The notes under the pieces are model-generated. The model was given only the letters and a program-made list of their open reading frames with translations. It was not told where the DNA came from and made no database searches. A stretch of DNA of 64,000 nt, from positions 1,548,275 through 1,612,274 of the forward strand of contig OZ014418.1 in assembly GCA_963965975.1 (NCBI GenBank), read 5' to 3'. Origin of the DNA: Xestospongia bergquistia. Lineage: Eukaryota; Porifera; Demospongiae; Haplosclerida; Petrosiidae. Below, in pieces: positions 12,297 through 25,799 of this stretch (positions are counted from its first letter, which is position 1; each line of letters starts with the position of its first letter). Both the position numbers and the translations under genes were made by a program.

Positions 12297-14981
12297 TCAA
12301 TTTTTCTCTTGTGTATTGTCTTGGACCATATATGTATATAGGCGTGTCCATTTCACAATTTTAATTGGCACCTTTTGTGCCAAAAGGAAACTCTCAACAT
12401 GTAGATAATGGCTAGAGTAAATAAACCGTGTCTCCGTGTTCTTTTCTAATGTGGACACATTGGACAGTTTACTTTGTTCTAGAACTATAAAGTAAGTAAT
12501 CATTATGACATTGAGTAATATTGTATTACTACCTATATGTTCACCGATAGATGGTGTGACATCTTCTGGGCTAGACCTTTTTTGGGTCTCCTCAAGTCCT
12601 TGATCATATGAGATTGGTTGAGGGATGTGACGGACACTATCAGAAACATTAGTAATATCTGAATCATGCTTGTATACTTCATTGAGTATTTTCTATAAAT
12701 AGATTACAGCAATAATAAAATATATATATATTCTACTTATATATATATAGATAGATAGATATTACTATTACATAGACTACATCATATAATAATATGTCCT
12801 ATATCTATCTTGTTTGTAGTGTTGTCTATACCTCTTTCTCTCTCTTATCAAGGATAACTTCATCTCCAATCTGTAACAAGATCACTCCAATATCAAGGAG
12901 ATATGATAGTCTTATCTTTGCCATTTTCACTAGTGCTCCCATTAGTGGTTTAGGAGCATGCATAGTAACAATAACACAACCTTCAGCAACTTCATAAATG
13001 TGAATATATTGAGAGTAATCAAGGAAGACATTATTGATAACTATCTCAAACTCTTTTACTGTTGATGGCTTAGCTCTAGACCACTTTAATTTCAGAGTAA
13101 TAGTACACTCTGGTATAAGATTACGACTTAATAACTCAACTTCCTCTTTTAATTCTTTAGCAAATGTAGCACTCATCAACTTTTTACGATAGTTCTGTTC
13201 ATGAATTTTGTAGTCTTGAATTACTCCTAGAGCATCAGAAAGTTTGAAGTGATCAGCAATTAGCTCAAGAATGCATATATTAACTGGTGAACAAAGCTTA
13301 CGAATTGCAACAAAGACACGAAATAGATTTTCTGCTTTTTCAATTTCCTCTTCAAATGGATAAGACAGAATAAGTAACTCCTTGAGATCATCAACTTTAA
13401 TATCAGCCGACTCAACTATATTTTTGACTTCTTTTACCAGAGAGCCCAATTTTCCTTGCATTTCTAGAAATTCATTTAACTCCTTTTCACCAATTTTACT
13501 TTTGACTAAATCAATGAACAAATACAATTGATATTGAATGTTTTGACTTACTTTGTACGTGTTGTTCATCTTTAGTTTGAGCAGTAGTAGTTGTAATAGA
13601 TGTCACTGTAGACTTACATTGAATGCTTTGTTCATCTTTAAATTGAGTTGTTCTTGATAACTCTATAGGAAAATATATAACTGATGTATTAATATGAATA
13701 TAGTTATTGAATTGATTATAGGATGATTTTGCTAATGACTACAGGCAACAGGGAACATCTTTCTAATTAAGATAGTATGAAGAGTTTTTAGGCTTAATTA
13801 TGTCATGCTCTGATTTTCTGGCATTGGTTAGACATAGGAATGTAGCAGGTGTGTTTGACCATAGATAATAGAGTAAAGAACTCTTCAAAACTCAAAGCAT
13901 ACTCCATATCTATGGTTTGACCATAATCAGGTATACTAAGAAAGTACAGCATGCATTCAGCTGACACTGAACTAATGAGTCATATGACAAGTAGCCATCC
14001 ACATTAAGTAACTCTATTGTCTATTCGTGTTCACCTTGCTGGTAAAAAATCATAACTTTCTAAAACTCAACCAAATTCAACATTTCAAAGTCAAGTGGTC
14101 TCCTGACGACCATCTGGTTATTTTGACTTCATTTTTTATATGATAGGACCCACAAGGACAAGATTTATTGTACTCTCCATAATCAAATTATAGGAGATGC
14201 CATTGACCACAAGGAATGTGATCTTGTGAATTTTGTTAATCAATAAAATGGCTGCTGCTTGAAGAGAGAAATCAGTACGGTAAAAAATACATATTAACTG
14301 TAAAAGTTTAATCATATAGATATAGGTAAAGTACTATACTACTGTAGTTAATAAATTTGTTCTAACAAGATAAGAAAATCAACTCTATACACACAGAAAC
14401 TTTTTTTTAATGTGATAACTCAAACAATAACACCACAAGTATTTAATTTATGATGTGTGGTATGTCTTATGTATACTACTTACATCCACTACTAATTTCC
14501 GGTGGCAAAGTGAACACGAATAGACTATAGCATGTTAGGTAATACATGTTCTAGTTTTTGAGTATCTTGGTTGTTGTTACCAAGTAAATCTTAATTGATT
14601 GTGGTCAAACACATCTATTACATTATTAAATGTTACTGGTACTCTCACTTTGTTACCATTTTCTCTCTTCATTTTTTCAGCAATAGCACTGAGATTTGGT
14701 GGATGACATTCTAACACTGAGATAATTTTCAAAAGGTTAGTAGGATCCAAAGCTACTCCACTCATTAATTCATCTAGAATATGATCGTTTCTACTTTTAC
14801 GAGTACTGGTTTCAGTATTAGCTTTTGTTCTGGTTGATTCTGAAATGAGATCAGCTGAATACAGATCAGCAGCTATTATGACTGGATCAGTAATTGTATG
14901 CACCAAACTCCCAAAATACTTCTGTAACACTTGATATTCCTTAGTCAAAGGTAGAAAGTTGTCAGTATTACAAGTAGCCAT
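12297..14981 (-). CDS. CARD-HAM protein with a short alternative C-terminus, no caspase domain
   Basis: The first exon (14657-14981, 325 nt, phase-1 donor) encodes a CARD-like fold starting MATCNTDNFLPLTKEYQ. One or two short linker exons (about 13550-13680) follow, then the HAM exon (12832-13505): a helical half with SYPFEEEIEKAENLFRV and RKLCSPVNI, then an alpha/beta half with GCVIVTMHAPKPL and a closing GDEVILDKR. A linker exon near 12530-12676 shows YDQGLEETQ. The last exon starts like the N-terminus of the caspase exon (SKLSNVSTLEK) but then diverges and stops at 12297. The reading frame is open in every exon, so this looks like a usable truncated paralog that could compete with full-length proteins through CARD or HAM contacts (inference). 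Confidence 0.7.
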
Positions 14982-15320
14982 TGTTGTAGTCTCTTTTAGC
15001 AGATCTACTCTTCTTGTTTATGTAGACACACCCTTTAGTAGGTCTACAGACACACCCTTTAGTGAAGTCAATATCACCATATATGGTATATCTATGATTA
15101 TTGTTATTATAAATACGTATATATTATTATTATTATTGTCACTTATTTCCATGCTATTTTACTATACAGGAATACATTATTATACACTCTTACATACTTT
15201 ATAAGATATAAAAATGTCTCTTGCTATGTAAGTATGGTATATATCTATTCAGATATGGTATAATAAGATTAAATGGTAATTATAACATACTAATGACAAT
15301 TTTGTGTTACATAAATATGA

Positions 15321-18300
15321 TTAATTATTATATAACAAAAATCTTAAATTCAGTTTACGTACTATGTCTTTTGGAGGATTTTGTCCCCATCCAGAGTACA
15401 GAACTGTACCATATTCAGGAACATCTATTTTTCCTGTTATTATCTTAGCTTTGAATACCTCTAGTTTATCTTCATCAACTAGTACATAATACCAGCATGG
15501 AAAGCCTTTGTCTTCATTATGAACCAGGTGAACTTGATAATATTTATTGAATATACAATCTTCCCAGGTACATATAAAGTCTATTTCACATGTTTCAGTG
15601 GCTGTCTTGCTACAACGAACATCTGTGAAGTTAGCTCCTTTTGTAGTTTGTCCTGATGATAGCTTCTTATTAGAGTAACTTACAAAGCATTTGTTTGTTT
15701 CATCAAATTTAAGAGCCTCAGTAATGTAACACAGTGCAGTAGCATCTTCATTAGCATCACAGGAACAGAATACTCTGAGTAATATTCCTTGTTCTCTTGT
15801 GTGATGTCCACAAGATGGAATACCAAGATCATCTAGAGTTCTGACACAATCTTTAATCCAATTACCAGCATAGCTGCAATCAGAATGAATTGTAAGTCGT
15901 TTTCCTCTGAAGCAATCCATATATAGACCAAAGATATCCTGGAATGTGATGACACCATCTTTAAAACACCAGTTACCAGTGTTCTCCTCTCCATGACCAG
16001 TGTAATAGATTGTAACTATGTAATTAATATGTATATTATCAATGCAAAGTATGTCTCTCTTACCTCCATCTTGTTTACAATTAGTTAAGAAGTACTTTAT
16101 TTTCTCCAAATAATAATCTTTGGAGTGTTCAGCTCCTGGATGTTCTGAATAAACTAACACATGATGACAACGTGAAGCCTTTTTACTCATTTTCTTAATA
16201 AGGTCAATCTCCTTTTTCATCCATTGGTTAGATCCTTCTTGATCACTGGGTATACGTTTGTGTACAACTTGAATGGTATGAGAATCAGACACTTCTCCAA
16301 ATGAGCCAATAATTAGGACATCATATGTACCAGGAGGAAGTTGTCGCCAGGTTGGATTGAATAATCCAGTAGCAGTGTCATTTCCTAAGTCACCATCACT
16401 ATTGATATCCTTCTTTAGTTTAGACACATTAGACAGTTGACTTTGTTGTTGTGAAGCTATAAAGTAAGTAAATAAAATAAACAATACATTGACTGTACTC
16501 TAATATATGTTACTAGACAGTAATTAAAGTTATAGTGTTAATATTATTACTAACCTGTCTGAGAGATAGTTGAGATAATAGAAGAGTTATCTACTGGAAG
16601 AGGTTGGTCTTGATACACTTCTGTATGTATTACCTTAACATAGAAATTATTATCTTGTATAAATTAATCCATTATTCTTACCATACTGTTCTCAACACTC
16701 TTGTCATAAGTGATCTCAGAATCAGGTTTACTTTCATTTTGAGTGATTGTAATCACTGGACATTGAGTACTACTATTACCAATGTGTTGACTGAGAGATT
16801 GTGTAGGTTCTCCTTGAGTAGACTTTATTTGGGTGTTGTTGTGTCTGAGATCAGATGATACTTGCTCCTGAGATTTGGATAAGAAGGCTAAGTCTAATAA
16901 CAAGGTAAGAGTATATATAGAAATACTATTAATGTTGATGACCATTCAGACTTTGTTTCAACTCTTCATTTTTCTGTCTTAGTTGTAAAGTCAACAATGT
17001 GATTATCTCTTGTAATTCTTCTACCTCCTGTTGTGTTTCTGACAATGATGTTAATTGCTTCTCAGTAGCTAAGAAGTAAACAATTTATATTAATTTCTAA
17101 TTGTCTACTAACTGCCAGCCCTCATCAGTAGAGCTATAATACATCTAAATACACAAACATAAATAAGTGATCAATGTAATAATTTAGAACTCTTTCTGAT
17201 TTGTTACTCCACAAATATTGAAAAAGTTTTAGAAGTATTATCCAAACTATTGGTGGTGACCAAATCTGGTAAAAACGATGTCACACACATTATGAAGAAG
17301 AATAATTTACATTATTTAACAAATACCTTCACTTTGTCTAACAATAGATTCTATTTCTATAGTTTTCTTTTTACTAATGGTTCGTTGTATTTCTAGTTGA
17401 CATCTCAACTCTTTATTCTCTTTTTTAAGAAATCTGACATCCTATATAATGGTAGACATAATAAAATAACACCAGTTGTCTTTTACCTTGTCCCTTAGTT
17501 GATCAGTGACATCCTTTTCCAGTTGACTTTGTTGTTGTGAAACTATAAAATAAATCAAATTGACTAGTACTCTAATATATGTTGACTCTAATATGTTAAA
17601 AATACATCGCACTCTAATATATGTTACTAGACAGTAATTATAGTTATAGTGTTAATATCACTTAATAACCTGTCTGAGAGATAGTTGAGATAATAGAATA
17701 GTTATCTACTGGAAGAGGTTGGTCTTGATACACTTCTGTATGTATTACCTTAACATAGAAATGATACTTTATATTATCTTATATATATAATCCATTAATC
17801 TTACCTCTCTTTCTGCACTGTTATCAACATTCTTGACATATTCTTGGAGACCAAAACTACTTGCAGTATCAGAATTACATTTGTGTACTTCATGAGTTGT
17901 TTGCTATGAAAATAGAGTTACATAAATAAATGTTAATCATTATTTACCATTTTTACTTGATCATCATCAAGTATAACTTCATCTCCAATCTGTAACAAGA
18001 TCACTCCAATATCAAGGAGATATGGTAGTCTTGTCTTTGCCATTACAATTAGTGCTTCTATAATTGACTCAGGAGCACACATAGTGACAATGATAGAACC
18101 AGCTTCTACTTTAATGATATGAATATATTGAGAAAGATCAGAGAACACATCTTTGACAATTTTCTCAAATTCTTTGACTGTAAAATTTTCAGGTGAAGAC
18201 CAATTCAGATGTAGAGTGATGGTACTCTTCAAATTAGGATTACGACCTGTTAATTCTATCTCTTTCTGTAGTTCTTCAGCAAATGTAGTACTTAACAATT

Positions 18301-19121
18301 TCTTACGATAGTTCTGCTCTTCAACTTCATATGCTCTAATGAGCATTAGAGCATCAGAGAGTTTGAAACGATCAACAATAGCTACTAGAACACTCAAATT
18401 AACTGGTGAACAAAGCTTACGAACTGCAATAAAAACATCAGTTAAATCATATGCCCTTCTGATTTCTTCTTTAAACTCTTCAAATGGATAAGACAGGACT
18501 AGTAATTGCTTCATCTTATCAATGTTGATATTAGCTGACTCAGCAACTTCTTGAACATCAAGTATCAAAGCACCCAATTTTCCTTGCATAATACTCAAAT
18601 CTCTATGGATGCTCTCATCAACTATGAAAGTTTCTGATAACAGCAGAGTACATGTTATTTGAACATTGGTTAAGATAAAACTCACTGTGACACTGTTTGT
18701 TTGTAGGTGGAGTAACAGATGGTTGATAATTGAAGTCAGGTGACTCTGTATGATATAATAAGAATAATTATATTATAATTATGTAAGTAGATAGCTCATT
18801 GTGTGTCTGTGTGTGTGATATTAATTTTGTTTAGATTGTTTATATAATAGATACCATATTGATGTTTATTTTATTAATATAATGTGTCTCAGTTTTCTTT
18901 TGATTATTGATATCATAGTATTGAAAGCTATAATGAAATTATAAAACTAGCAATGTATACATGTAGTTTATTCTATATTAACTAGTTTATATCTACAAGT
19001 ACTATATGCTATATATGGTATCTGTTTTTAAATTATCAGTATACTCTGACAAATGATAAATCATACACATCACCTATATGAGCTAGTTCTTGGTTTAAAA
19101 CTGAGAGAGAGTTATTAACAT

Positions 19122-19176
<55 letters not shown>

Positions 19177-20055
19177 TGTAAACACTGATTCATTGATTTA
19201 ACCAATATATGGTTATATAGGTTGCAAGAAGTAAAATTAGTTGATGTAATTTGAAAGAAAACATAATACTGTTTTGATTATTAATGTACTATGGAATTGA
19301 CTATTTACAACATGTTGTTTTGTGTAAGAATAAAAGATTTATCATTTTTAGTTCTAACATTTAGTAAACAGTCAATTCTATAGTATATTAGTATTTAAAA
19401 CAATATTATGTTAACTTTTAGTTTGTATCAACTAATTTTGTTACATGCTACTAATATAACCATATATTGGTAAAATCAACCAATCATTTTTTACAATATA
19501 ATTAGTGAATATATTAGAAAGCAGTAACACTGCAGCACTATAGTGTGAACTAGTTTATATTTAATCCAAGATTACATGCACATCAATACAAGTTAATATT
19601 ATATCATTAATGTTTTTGTATATATAATATTATTGTGTGGAAATAGTCACTGATTAATTTGTCTTACTTGACACCACTCTCTCTACATATGTATCATATT
19701 ATATTACTAACTTTGCCTTTAATTTATTACCATAGTCTGTCTTCATTTCTTGACCAATAGAATCTAATGGAGGATGGTCATCTAATATTGAGATGATCTT
19801 GATAAGGTTATTAGGATTGCAAACTACTGCCCCTTTCATTCCATTTAGTAAGTGATAATTCCTAACAATGACACAACTAGTTTCACATGAGGCTTTCATC
19901 ATAGTCCAGTCAGAGATGAGACCAGCAGAGAACATACCAATAGCAAGTGATACAGGATCATCAATGACATGATGTAATCTACTGAAGTATTTCTGTATCA
20001 CCAGATACTCCTTGGTAGAAGGTACAAAACTATCATCTACATTTATGCTAGCCAT
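15321..20055 (-). CDS. CARD-HAM-coiled coil-caspase-like protein, complete
   Basis: This is a complete family member. The CARD exon is 19731-20055 (325 nt), the linker 18686-18745, and HAM 17948-18633 with SYPFEEFKEEIRRAYDL, KLCSPVNLSVL and GSIIVTMCAP. Small exons lie between 17903 and 16555, including two coiled-coil exons (near 17330-17442 and 16945-17070) and two copies of the VIHTEVYQDQPLP exon. The caspase-like domain is in 16064-16456 and 15321-16015. Its first part has the core strand YDVLIIGSFGE. The second has YYTGHGEENTGNW (His motif) and HSDCSYAGNW (Cys motif; Ala replaces the usual Ser). The last intron (16014-16063 region) happens to stay in frame, so an intron-retained product would also be open. 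The domain set suggests an apoptosis or immune effector recruited through CARD; function is inferred from family logic only. Confidence 0.8.
19130..19172. repeat. (TA)n microsatellite
   Basis: About 20 TA units, directly abutting the left end of the fold-back element at 19173. This may have been its TA target. Confidence 0.9.
19173..19505. mobile_element. Fold-back (MITE-like) element, about 130-bp imperfect arms
   Basis: The left arm (about 19173-19317) and the reverse complement of the right arm (about 19365-19505) share long blocks, such as accaatatatggttatat and aaaattagttgat, separated by a loop of about 50 bp. Identity by eye is around 80 percent. The element sits in the first intron of the complete caspase-like gene. 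It is absent from the homologous intron near 28340-28690, which stops matching just before this point. It sits in TA-rich sequence, which would suit a Tc1/mariner-type non-autonomous element, but the exact ends and target duplication are not certain. Confidence 0.7.
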
Positions 20056-20366
20056 GTCTCCTCAGTCAAAAAAAAGACACACCTACTTCCACATGTGTTA
20101 TTATATATTAAAGAAGTCATAGAAGTTTCAGTCAGCTACTACTGTAATTGAATTATAACTTTTAAAAAGTTTACTCAATCAAATATGCATGTTGTGCTAA
20201 GAATAGATTTAATCACAATACGAAGAAATTTTAAAGAACCAATAGTTAGGATTTGTTGCACACACACACACACACACACGTCACATTTTAGTGTTAATTC
20301 TGTTTAGAACAGATCTAAAGAGAATCAGGTTACTATAACAAAATCCTTTAATATATTAACATGATT

Positions 20367-20654
20367 TTACTGGCTATTAACTGAGAAGCAACTGGATAAT
20401 GTTATTTCTGATGTGTCTCTGGTGTGTTCTTTTTCATCACGTTCTATTCCAAATATTTGGTCTCTGTAGCTCATCTGATAAAAATGGAGAAATAGACAAG
20501 AGAGAGGTAGTCTCTGTAATACTCTGTAGATTGTATCTTCACAGAAATTAACAAATTCTTTGGATGTAATGGCATCTTTAGGTTTAATAATGATATGACA
20601 GAATGTAATGAGTTTGTTCAAATGCTCAAAACATTCATCAAATGTATATGCCAT
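20367..20654 (-). CDS. Small hypothetical protein (95 aa), unrecognised
   Basis: An open frame of 95 residues on the minus strand between two large family genes. It is predicted helical, with SKEFVNFCEDTIYRVLQRL and a Cys/Leu-rich stretch after it. I do not recognise a domain and it has no paralog in this window. It could be a terminal exon of an unseen gene or a chance frame in AT-rich sequence. The rest of 20060-21100 holds a short CA run and nothing else I can identify. Confidence 0.3.
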   Translation of the reverse strand: MAYTFDECFEHLNKLITFCHIIIKPKDAITSKEFVNFCEDTIYRVLQRLPLSCLFLHFYQMSYRDQIFGIERDEKEHTRDTSEITLSSCFSVNSQ

Positions 20655-21102
20655 GTGTTAACCAATTGAACTGGACATTGTACTACCTATATACAAATAT
20701 ATGATTTTGTCTGTCATTTTAACCACATGATGTTGCTAAAGTAATTGTTGCTATGGTGACATACATTTATCTGATTTTGCATTTTTTGTGGTTCAATGGA
20801 TTTGGGATTTTATGTGTCTGATCAGTTTTAAAACTTGCTGTTTATCATGAAAACTAAACATTACATATATCCAGTAAAATTTGACATTGTTTCTGCTGGC
20901 ATATTTAGGTAGTTACAGCAACAAACAGTTTCCTTCCAAAAATTGTAGAAAGTGAGCACTGTCACTAAATTCTTCACTTTTTGGTAGAAAGTTGTTTTTA
21001 ACCCAAACTTGCTGATAATGCATGAATAGGGACAATGGAAGTTAGATGTAATGAACTAATATGTTGTATTATTGTATTATAACAGTTTAAAAAGAGATAT
21101 TC

Positions 21103-24100
21103 TTAAGATATGAAAGGCAAATATCTTAAGTTTATTTTGTGTACTATATCTTTTGGAGGATCTTCTCCCCATCCAGATTCAAGTACTGTACCATAATCAG
21201 CAAAATTTTCATTCCAACTGTCAAAATTAGCTTTAAAATCCTCTTCTTTATCTTCATCAACTAGTACATAATGCCATATGGGTTTCCTGTCTTCTTTACC
21301 ATGAACTAGTCTGACTCGGTGAAGTTTAGTGAATATACGATCCTCCCAGGTACATGTAGAGTCTATTTCACAGGTCTCAGTGGCTGTTTTACTACAACGA
21401 ATTCGTCTAAAGTCATTCCATCTTGTAGTTTGTCCAGATGAGAGCTTTTTATCAGAGTAGGTCACAACATATTTGTTTGTTTCATCAAATTTGCAAGCCT
21501 CATTAACATAGCAAAAAGCAGTAGCTTCTTCATTAGTACCACAGGAACAGGATAACGTAAGTATTATTCCTTGTTCTCTTGTGTGATGTCCACAAGATGG
21601 GATACCAAGGTCATCTAGAGTTTTGACACAATCTTTGACCCAGTTACCAGAATAGCTACAATCAGAACGTACTGTAAATCTTTTTCCTCTGAAGCAATCC
21701 ATATATAGACCAAAGATATCCTGGAATGTGATGACACCATCCTTAAAACACCAGTTACCAGTGTTCTTTTCTCCATGACCAGTGTACCAGATGAAAGCTA
21801 AGTAATTAATAATTATTATCAAAGTAATATATATATGTCTCCCTTACCTCCATTTTGCTTACAGTCAGTTAGGAAGTATTTTATCTTCTCCAAATAGTAA
21901 TCTTTGGATTGTTCTGTTCCTGGAAGATCAGAGCAAACTAACACAAGATAAGATTCTCTATCTCTTTCATTCAGTTCCCTGATAAGGTCAATCTCCTTTA
22001 TCATCCATTGGTTAGATCTTTCCTGATCACTGGGTATAAGTTTGTGTGCAACTTGAATGTTTTGAGAATCAGACACTTCTCCAAATGAACCAATAATTAG
22101 GACATCATATGCACCAGGAGGAAGTTGTCGCCAGTCTGGATTATATAATCCTGTAGCAGTGTCATTTCCTAAGTCACCAGTACCATCACTAACGACATCC
22201 ATCTTTATCTTAGACACATTGAACAGTTGACTTTGTTGTTGTGGAGCTATAGAGTAAACAAATCAAATAAACAATACATTGACTATACTCTAATATATGT
22301 TACTAGACAGTAATTATAGTTATAGTGTTAATATCATTACTAACCTATCTGAGAGATAGTTGAGATAATAGAAGAGTTATCTACTGGAAGAGGTTGGTCT
22401 TGATACACTTCTGTATGTATTACCTTAACATAGAAATGATACTTTATATTATCTTATATAAATTAGTTCATTAGTTTTACCTCTCTCTTTGTATTGTTTT
22501 CAACACTCTCATCTTCAGGAGGAAGACCAATACTACCAGGAGTATCAGTAATATTTGAACCTGTTTTTAGTGACAGAAAAAAAGAACCCATTTGTTACAA
22601 AGACAAGTACATTGTGGTTCATTTGATTGAAGGTATTTCAACAGTATAATACAAGTTATTATAATTCTATTAATTTGTATAATTATAACTTAATGAATGT
22701 AGTTTATTATAATTTATTTAGGAGACACTGAATGAATATAATCATACTTAAGATCTTCATTAAAATTTTAAAAATACTTACCTTTCTTTTCATTCATAGA
22801 TAGTGTGGACTCTTCTTGACTAGATGCTACCTCAATTACTTGATTAGATGACACTGGTTCACAAGTGTTTGATAAGAAGTCTTGACCTAAAAAGCCATAA
22901 AGTTAAAGTCAGTGCAATCTAATAGATATGCTATGTGTATAGGTTAACATTACTTCTGCTGAATTTATTAAACCATGGACCAAAGTTATAAGGTTTGATA
23001 AATTTGAGAAAAACTATACTGAGGTGTAAAAGTGACCCAGTGTATCTATGGAGAAAATTACTCAGAAGATTATTAAGTGATCTCAGGAACACATATTAAG
23101 CTTATTAATATTTATAAAACCTGAAATCAAGTAATGTCATTGGTCAATTAGCTACAAGAATGATAGATATTATATTATTTCAGTCAAATAGATATGGAAG
23201 GGATTTACACACGTCACAAAATGTAGTACAGAAATAAAAAGCAATAATACCTTCATGTGACTCTTTGTCATCTAAACCTCTATTGTCATTATTTGAACAT
23301 TTTAACTCTGATATAAGAGACTCTAAATGAGTAACAATAAAGATATTGAGATATTAGTATGTTCTATATATTGATATTATTTACCACTGATAAATGAAGT
23401 AGACTGCTCTTCTTGGCTAGACAGTATTTGGGTCTCCTCAAGTTCTTGATCAGATAACACTGGTTCCTGAACTTTTGATAAGAAGGCTAGACCTGTTAAC
23501 AATGTACAATGAGAAGTGACAAACATCTACCAATAATCCAATATCATTTACCTTTTAAACTTTGCTTTAATTCTTCATTTTCTTTGTCTTTCTCATTCAG
23601 GTTTAATGTTAATGATGTGATTATCTCCTGCAGTGTTTCCATCTCTCTTTGTCTCTCTTCTAACACTGACAGTAAACCTTTCTCTGTAGCTTAAAGGAAA
23701 ACAATTATGAATATAGCTAAAGTACATGTGTATTGTTTTAATCCAAACATAACTTCCAGAATTAAGGCCCTTGTTTTTTAGTATCATGTAGTATAAAGAC
23801 CTTTAGCAGACTCTATTTCAATAGTCTTCTTTTGATTCATCTTTTTCTGCATTTCCAGTTGTTGTCTCAACTCTTCATTCTCTTTTTTAAGAGCTTTAAC
23901 TTCCTATAGATGGTAGACATATTAACAAAACAAGTAATAACTGTTATCTAATGCTACTTATCTCTTACCTCATTTCTTCTTTTTTTATTAGTGACATCCT
24001 TCTCTAGTTTAGACAGTTGACTTTGTTGTTGTAGAGCTATAAAGTAAGAAATCATTAGAACTAATATTGTATTACTACCTATATGTTCACTGATAGATAG

Positions 24101-25732
24101 TGTGACCTCTTCTTCTGGGCTAGATATTGTTTGGGTCTCCTCAAGTCCTTGATCAGATGATACTAGTTGAGGGATCTGACTAATAGTACTAGAAGTATCA
24201 TTAATATCTGAATCAGATTTGTAAACTTCATTAGATGTTATCTGTAAAACATATACAATAATAGTAAAACCAAAGAACATATTAACTGACATATTATTAT
24301 ATATGTATTAAATATTTGTTATGATTATTTAAATGTCTATACCTCTTTTTCTCTCTTATCAAGGATAACTTTGTCTCCAAACTGTAACAAGATCACTCCA
24401 ATATCAAAGAGATATGGTAGCCTTGTCTTTGCCATTGCTGTCAGTGCTTCTATAACTAACTCAGGAGCACACATAGTGACAATGATAGAACCAGCTTCTA
24501 CTTTAATAACATGAATATATTGAGAAAGATCAGAGAACACATCTTTGACAATTTTCTCAAATTCTTTGACAGTAAAATTTTCAGGTGAAGACCAATTCAG
24601 GTGTAGAGTGATGGTACTCTTTACTGTAGGATTACGACCTGTTAGTTCTACTTCTTTCTGCAATTCTTGAGCAAATCTAGTACTCAACAATTTCTTACGA
24701 TAGTTCTGTTCTTCAACTTCATATGTCTTAATGGCTGTTAAAGCATCAGAGAGTTTGAAACGATCAACAATAGCTACTAGAACACTCAAATTAACTGGTG
24801 AACAAAGCTTACGAACTGCAACAAAAACATCGGTTAAATTTTGTGCTCTTCTGATTTCTTCTTTAAACTCTTCAAATGGATAAGACAGAATAAGTAATTG
24901 TCTAAGTTTATCAATGCTGATGTTAGCTGACTCAGCAACTTCTTGAACATCAAGCACCAAAGCACCCAATTTGCCTTGCATTATATTCAAATCTTTATGA
25001 GCACTCTCATCAACTGTGACAGTTTCTGACAAAGTGAAAGTACTACATTCAATATTGTTAAATCTTGGTTGTTATATAAACTTACTATGAGATTGTTTGT
25101 CTATGGTTGGATTAACAGATGGTTGATAGTTGAAGTCAGGTGATTCTGGAGGGGTAAATTATGTAGTAATGTTATAACACTCTGAAAATATGTAAATTAA
25201 AATATCAATTAATGCCAGGTTTATTTGTGCAATTAATCATCACAATGTTAAGGATTTTAATATTTGATGTCATAATTTTAGAAAATATAGTTAGAAATGG
25301 CTTTTTGCACACTTTAATGTACTTTACTTCTTAATGATATTATGAAAGCTGCATTAAAGACACTGTCCAAATCTAGTCTCTGATTCACTATTAACAAGTA
25401 AGATTACCATAGTCTGTCTTCATTTCTTGACCAATAGAGTCTAATGGAGGATGGTCTTCTAATATTGAGATGATCTTGAGAAAGTTGTTAGGATCACAAA
25501 CTACTGCCCCTTTCATTCCATTCAATAAGTGATAATTCCTAACAATGACACAACTAGTTTCACATGAGGCTTTCTTCATAGTCCAGTCAGAGATGAGACC
25601 AGCAGAGAACATACCAATAGCAAGTGATACAGGATCATCAATGACATGATGTAATCTACTGAAGTATTTCTGTATCACCAGATATTCCTTGGTAGAAGAT
25701 ACAAAACTATCATCTACATTTATGCTAGCCAT
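21103..25732 (-). CDS. CARD-HAM-coiled coil-caspase-like protein, complete
   Basis: The exon chain on the minus strand is: CARD 25408-25732 (325 nt), linker about 25089-25148, HAM 24343-25025, linker about 24071-24249, about 23967-24034 (QQSQLSKLEKDVTNKK), coiled coils about 23802-23905 (KALKKENEELRQQLEMQKK) and about 23552-23691, several Ser/Glu-rich linkers from 23490 to 22380, then the caspase-like exons 21848-22246 and 21103-21797. Exon joints are consistent and mostly phase 1. Catalytic-region motifs are WYTGHGEKNTGNW and RSDCSYSGNW. The coiled coils predict oligomerisation, CARD predicts homotypic recruitment, and the C-terminal domain is caspase-fold by its core strand plus His and Cys motifs. 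It is the closest relative in the window of the 15.3-20.1 kb gene. Exact ends of the small linkers are approximate. Confidence 0.8.
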
Positions 25733-25799
25733 GTCTCTATCAAACAAAACACACCTACATTCCACATGTGTCATTATTATTATAATCATTACAAGTATA

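Noticed and set aside
15321-16456. A single uninterrupted 387-aa frame for the caspase-like domain of the 15.3 kb gene
   Set aside because: Paralogs have a clear intron at this point with gtaag and a tag acceptor, and the same sites are present here; the read-through is accidental.
21103-21797. Classical animal caspase (QACRG-type, p20/p10 processed)
   Set aside because: No QACxG pentapeptide and no recognisable inter-subunit cleavage site; the SDCSYSGNW and YTGHGE motifs fit a distinct caspase-like branch.
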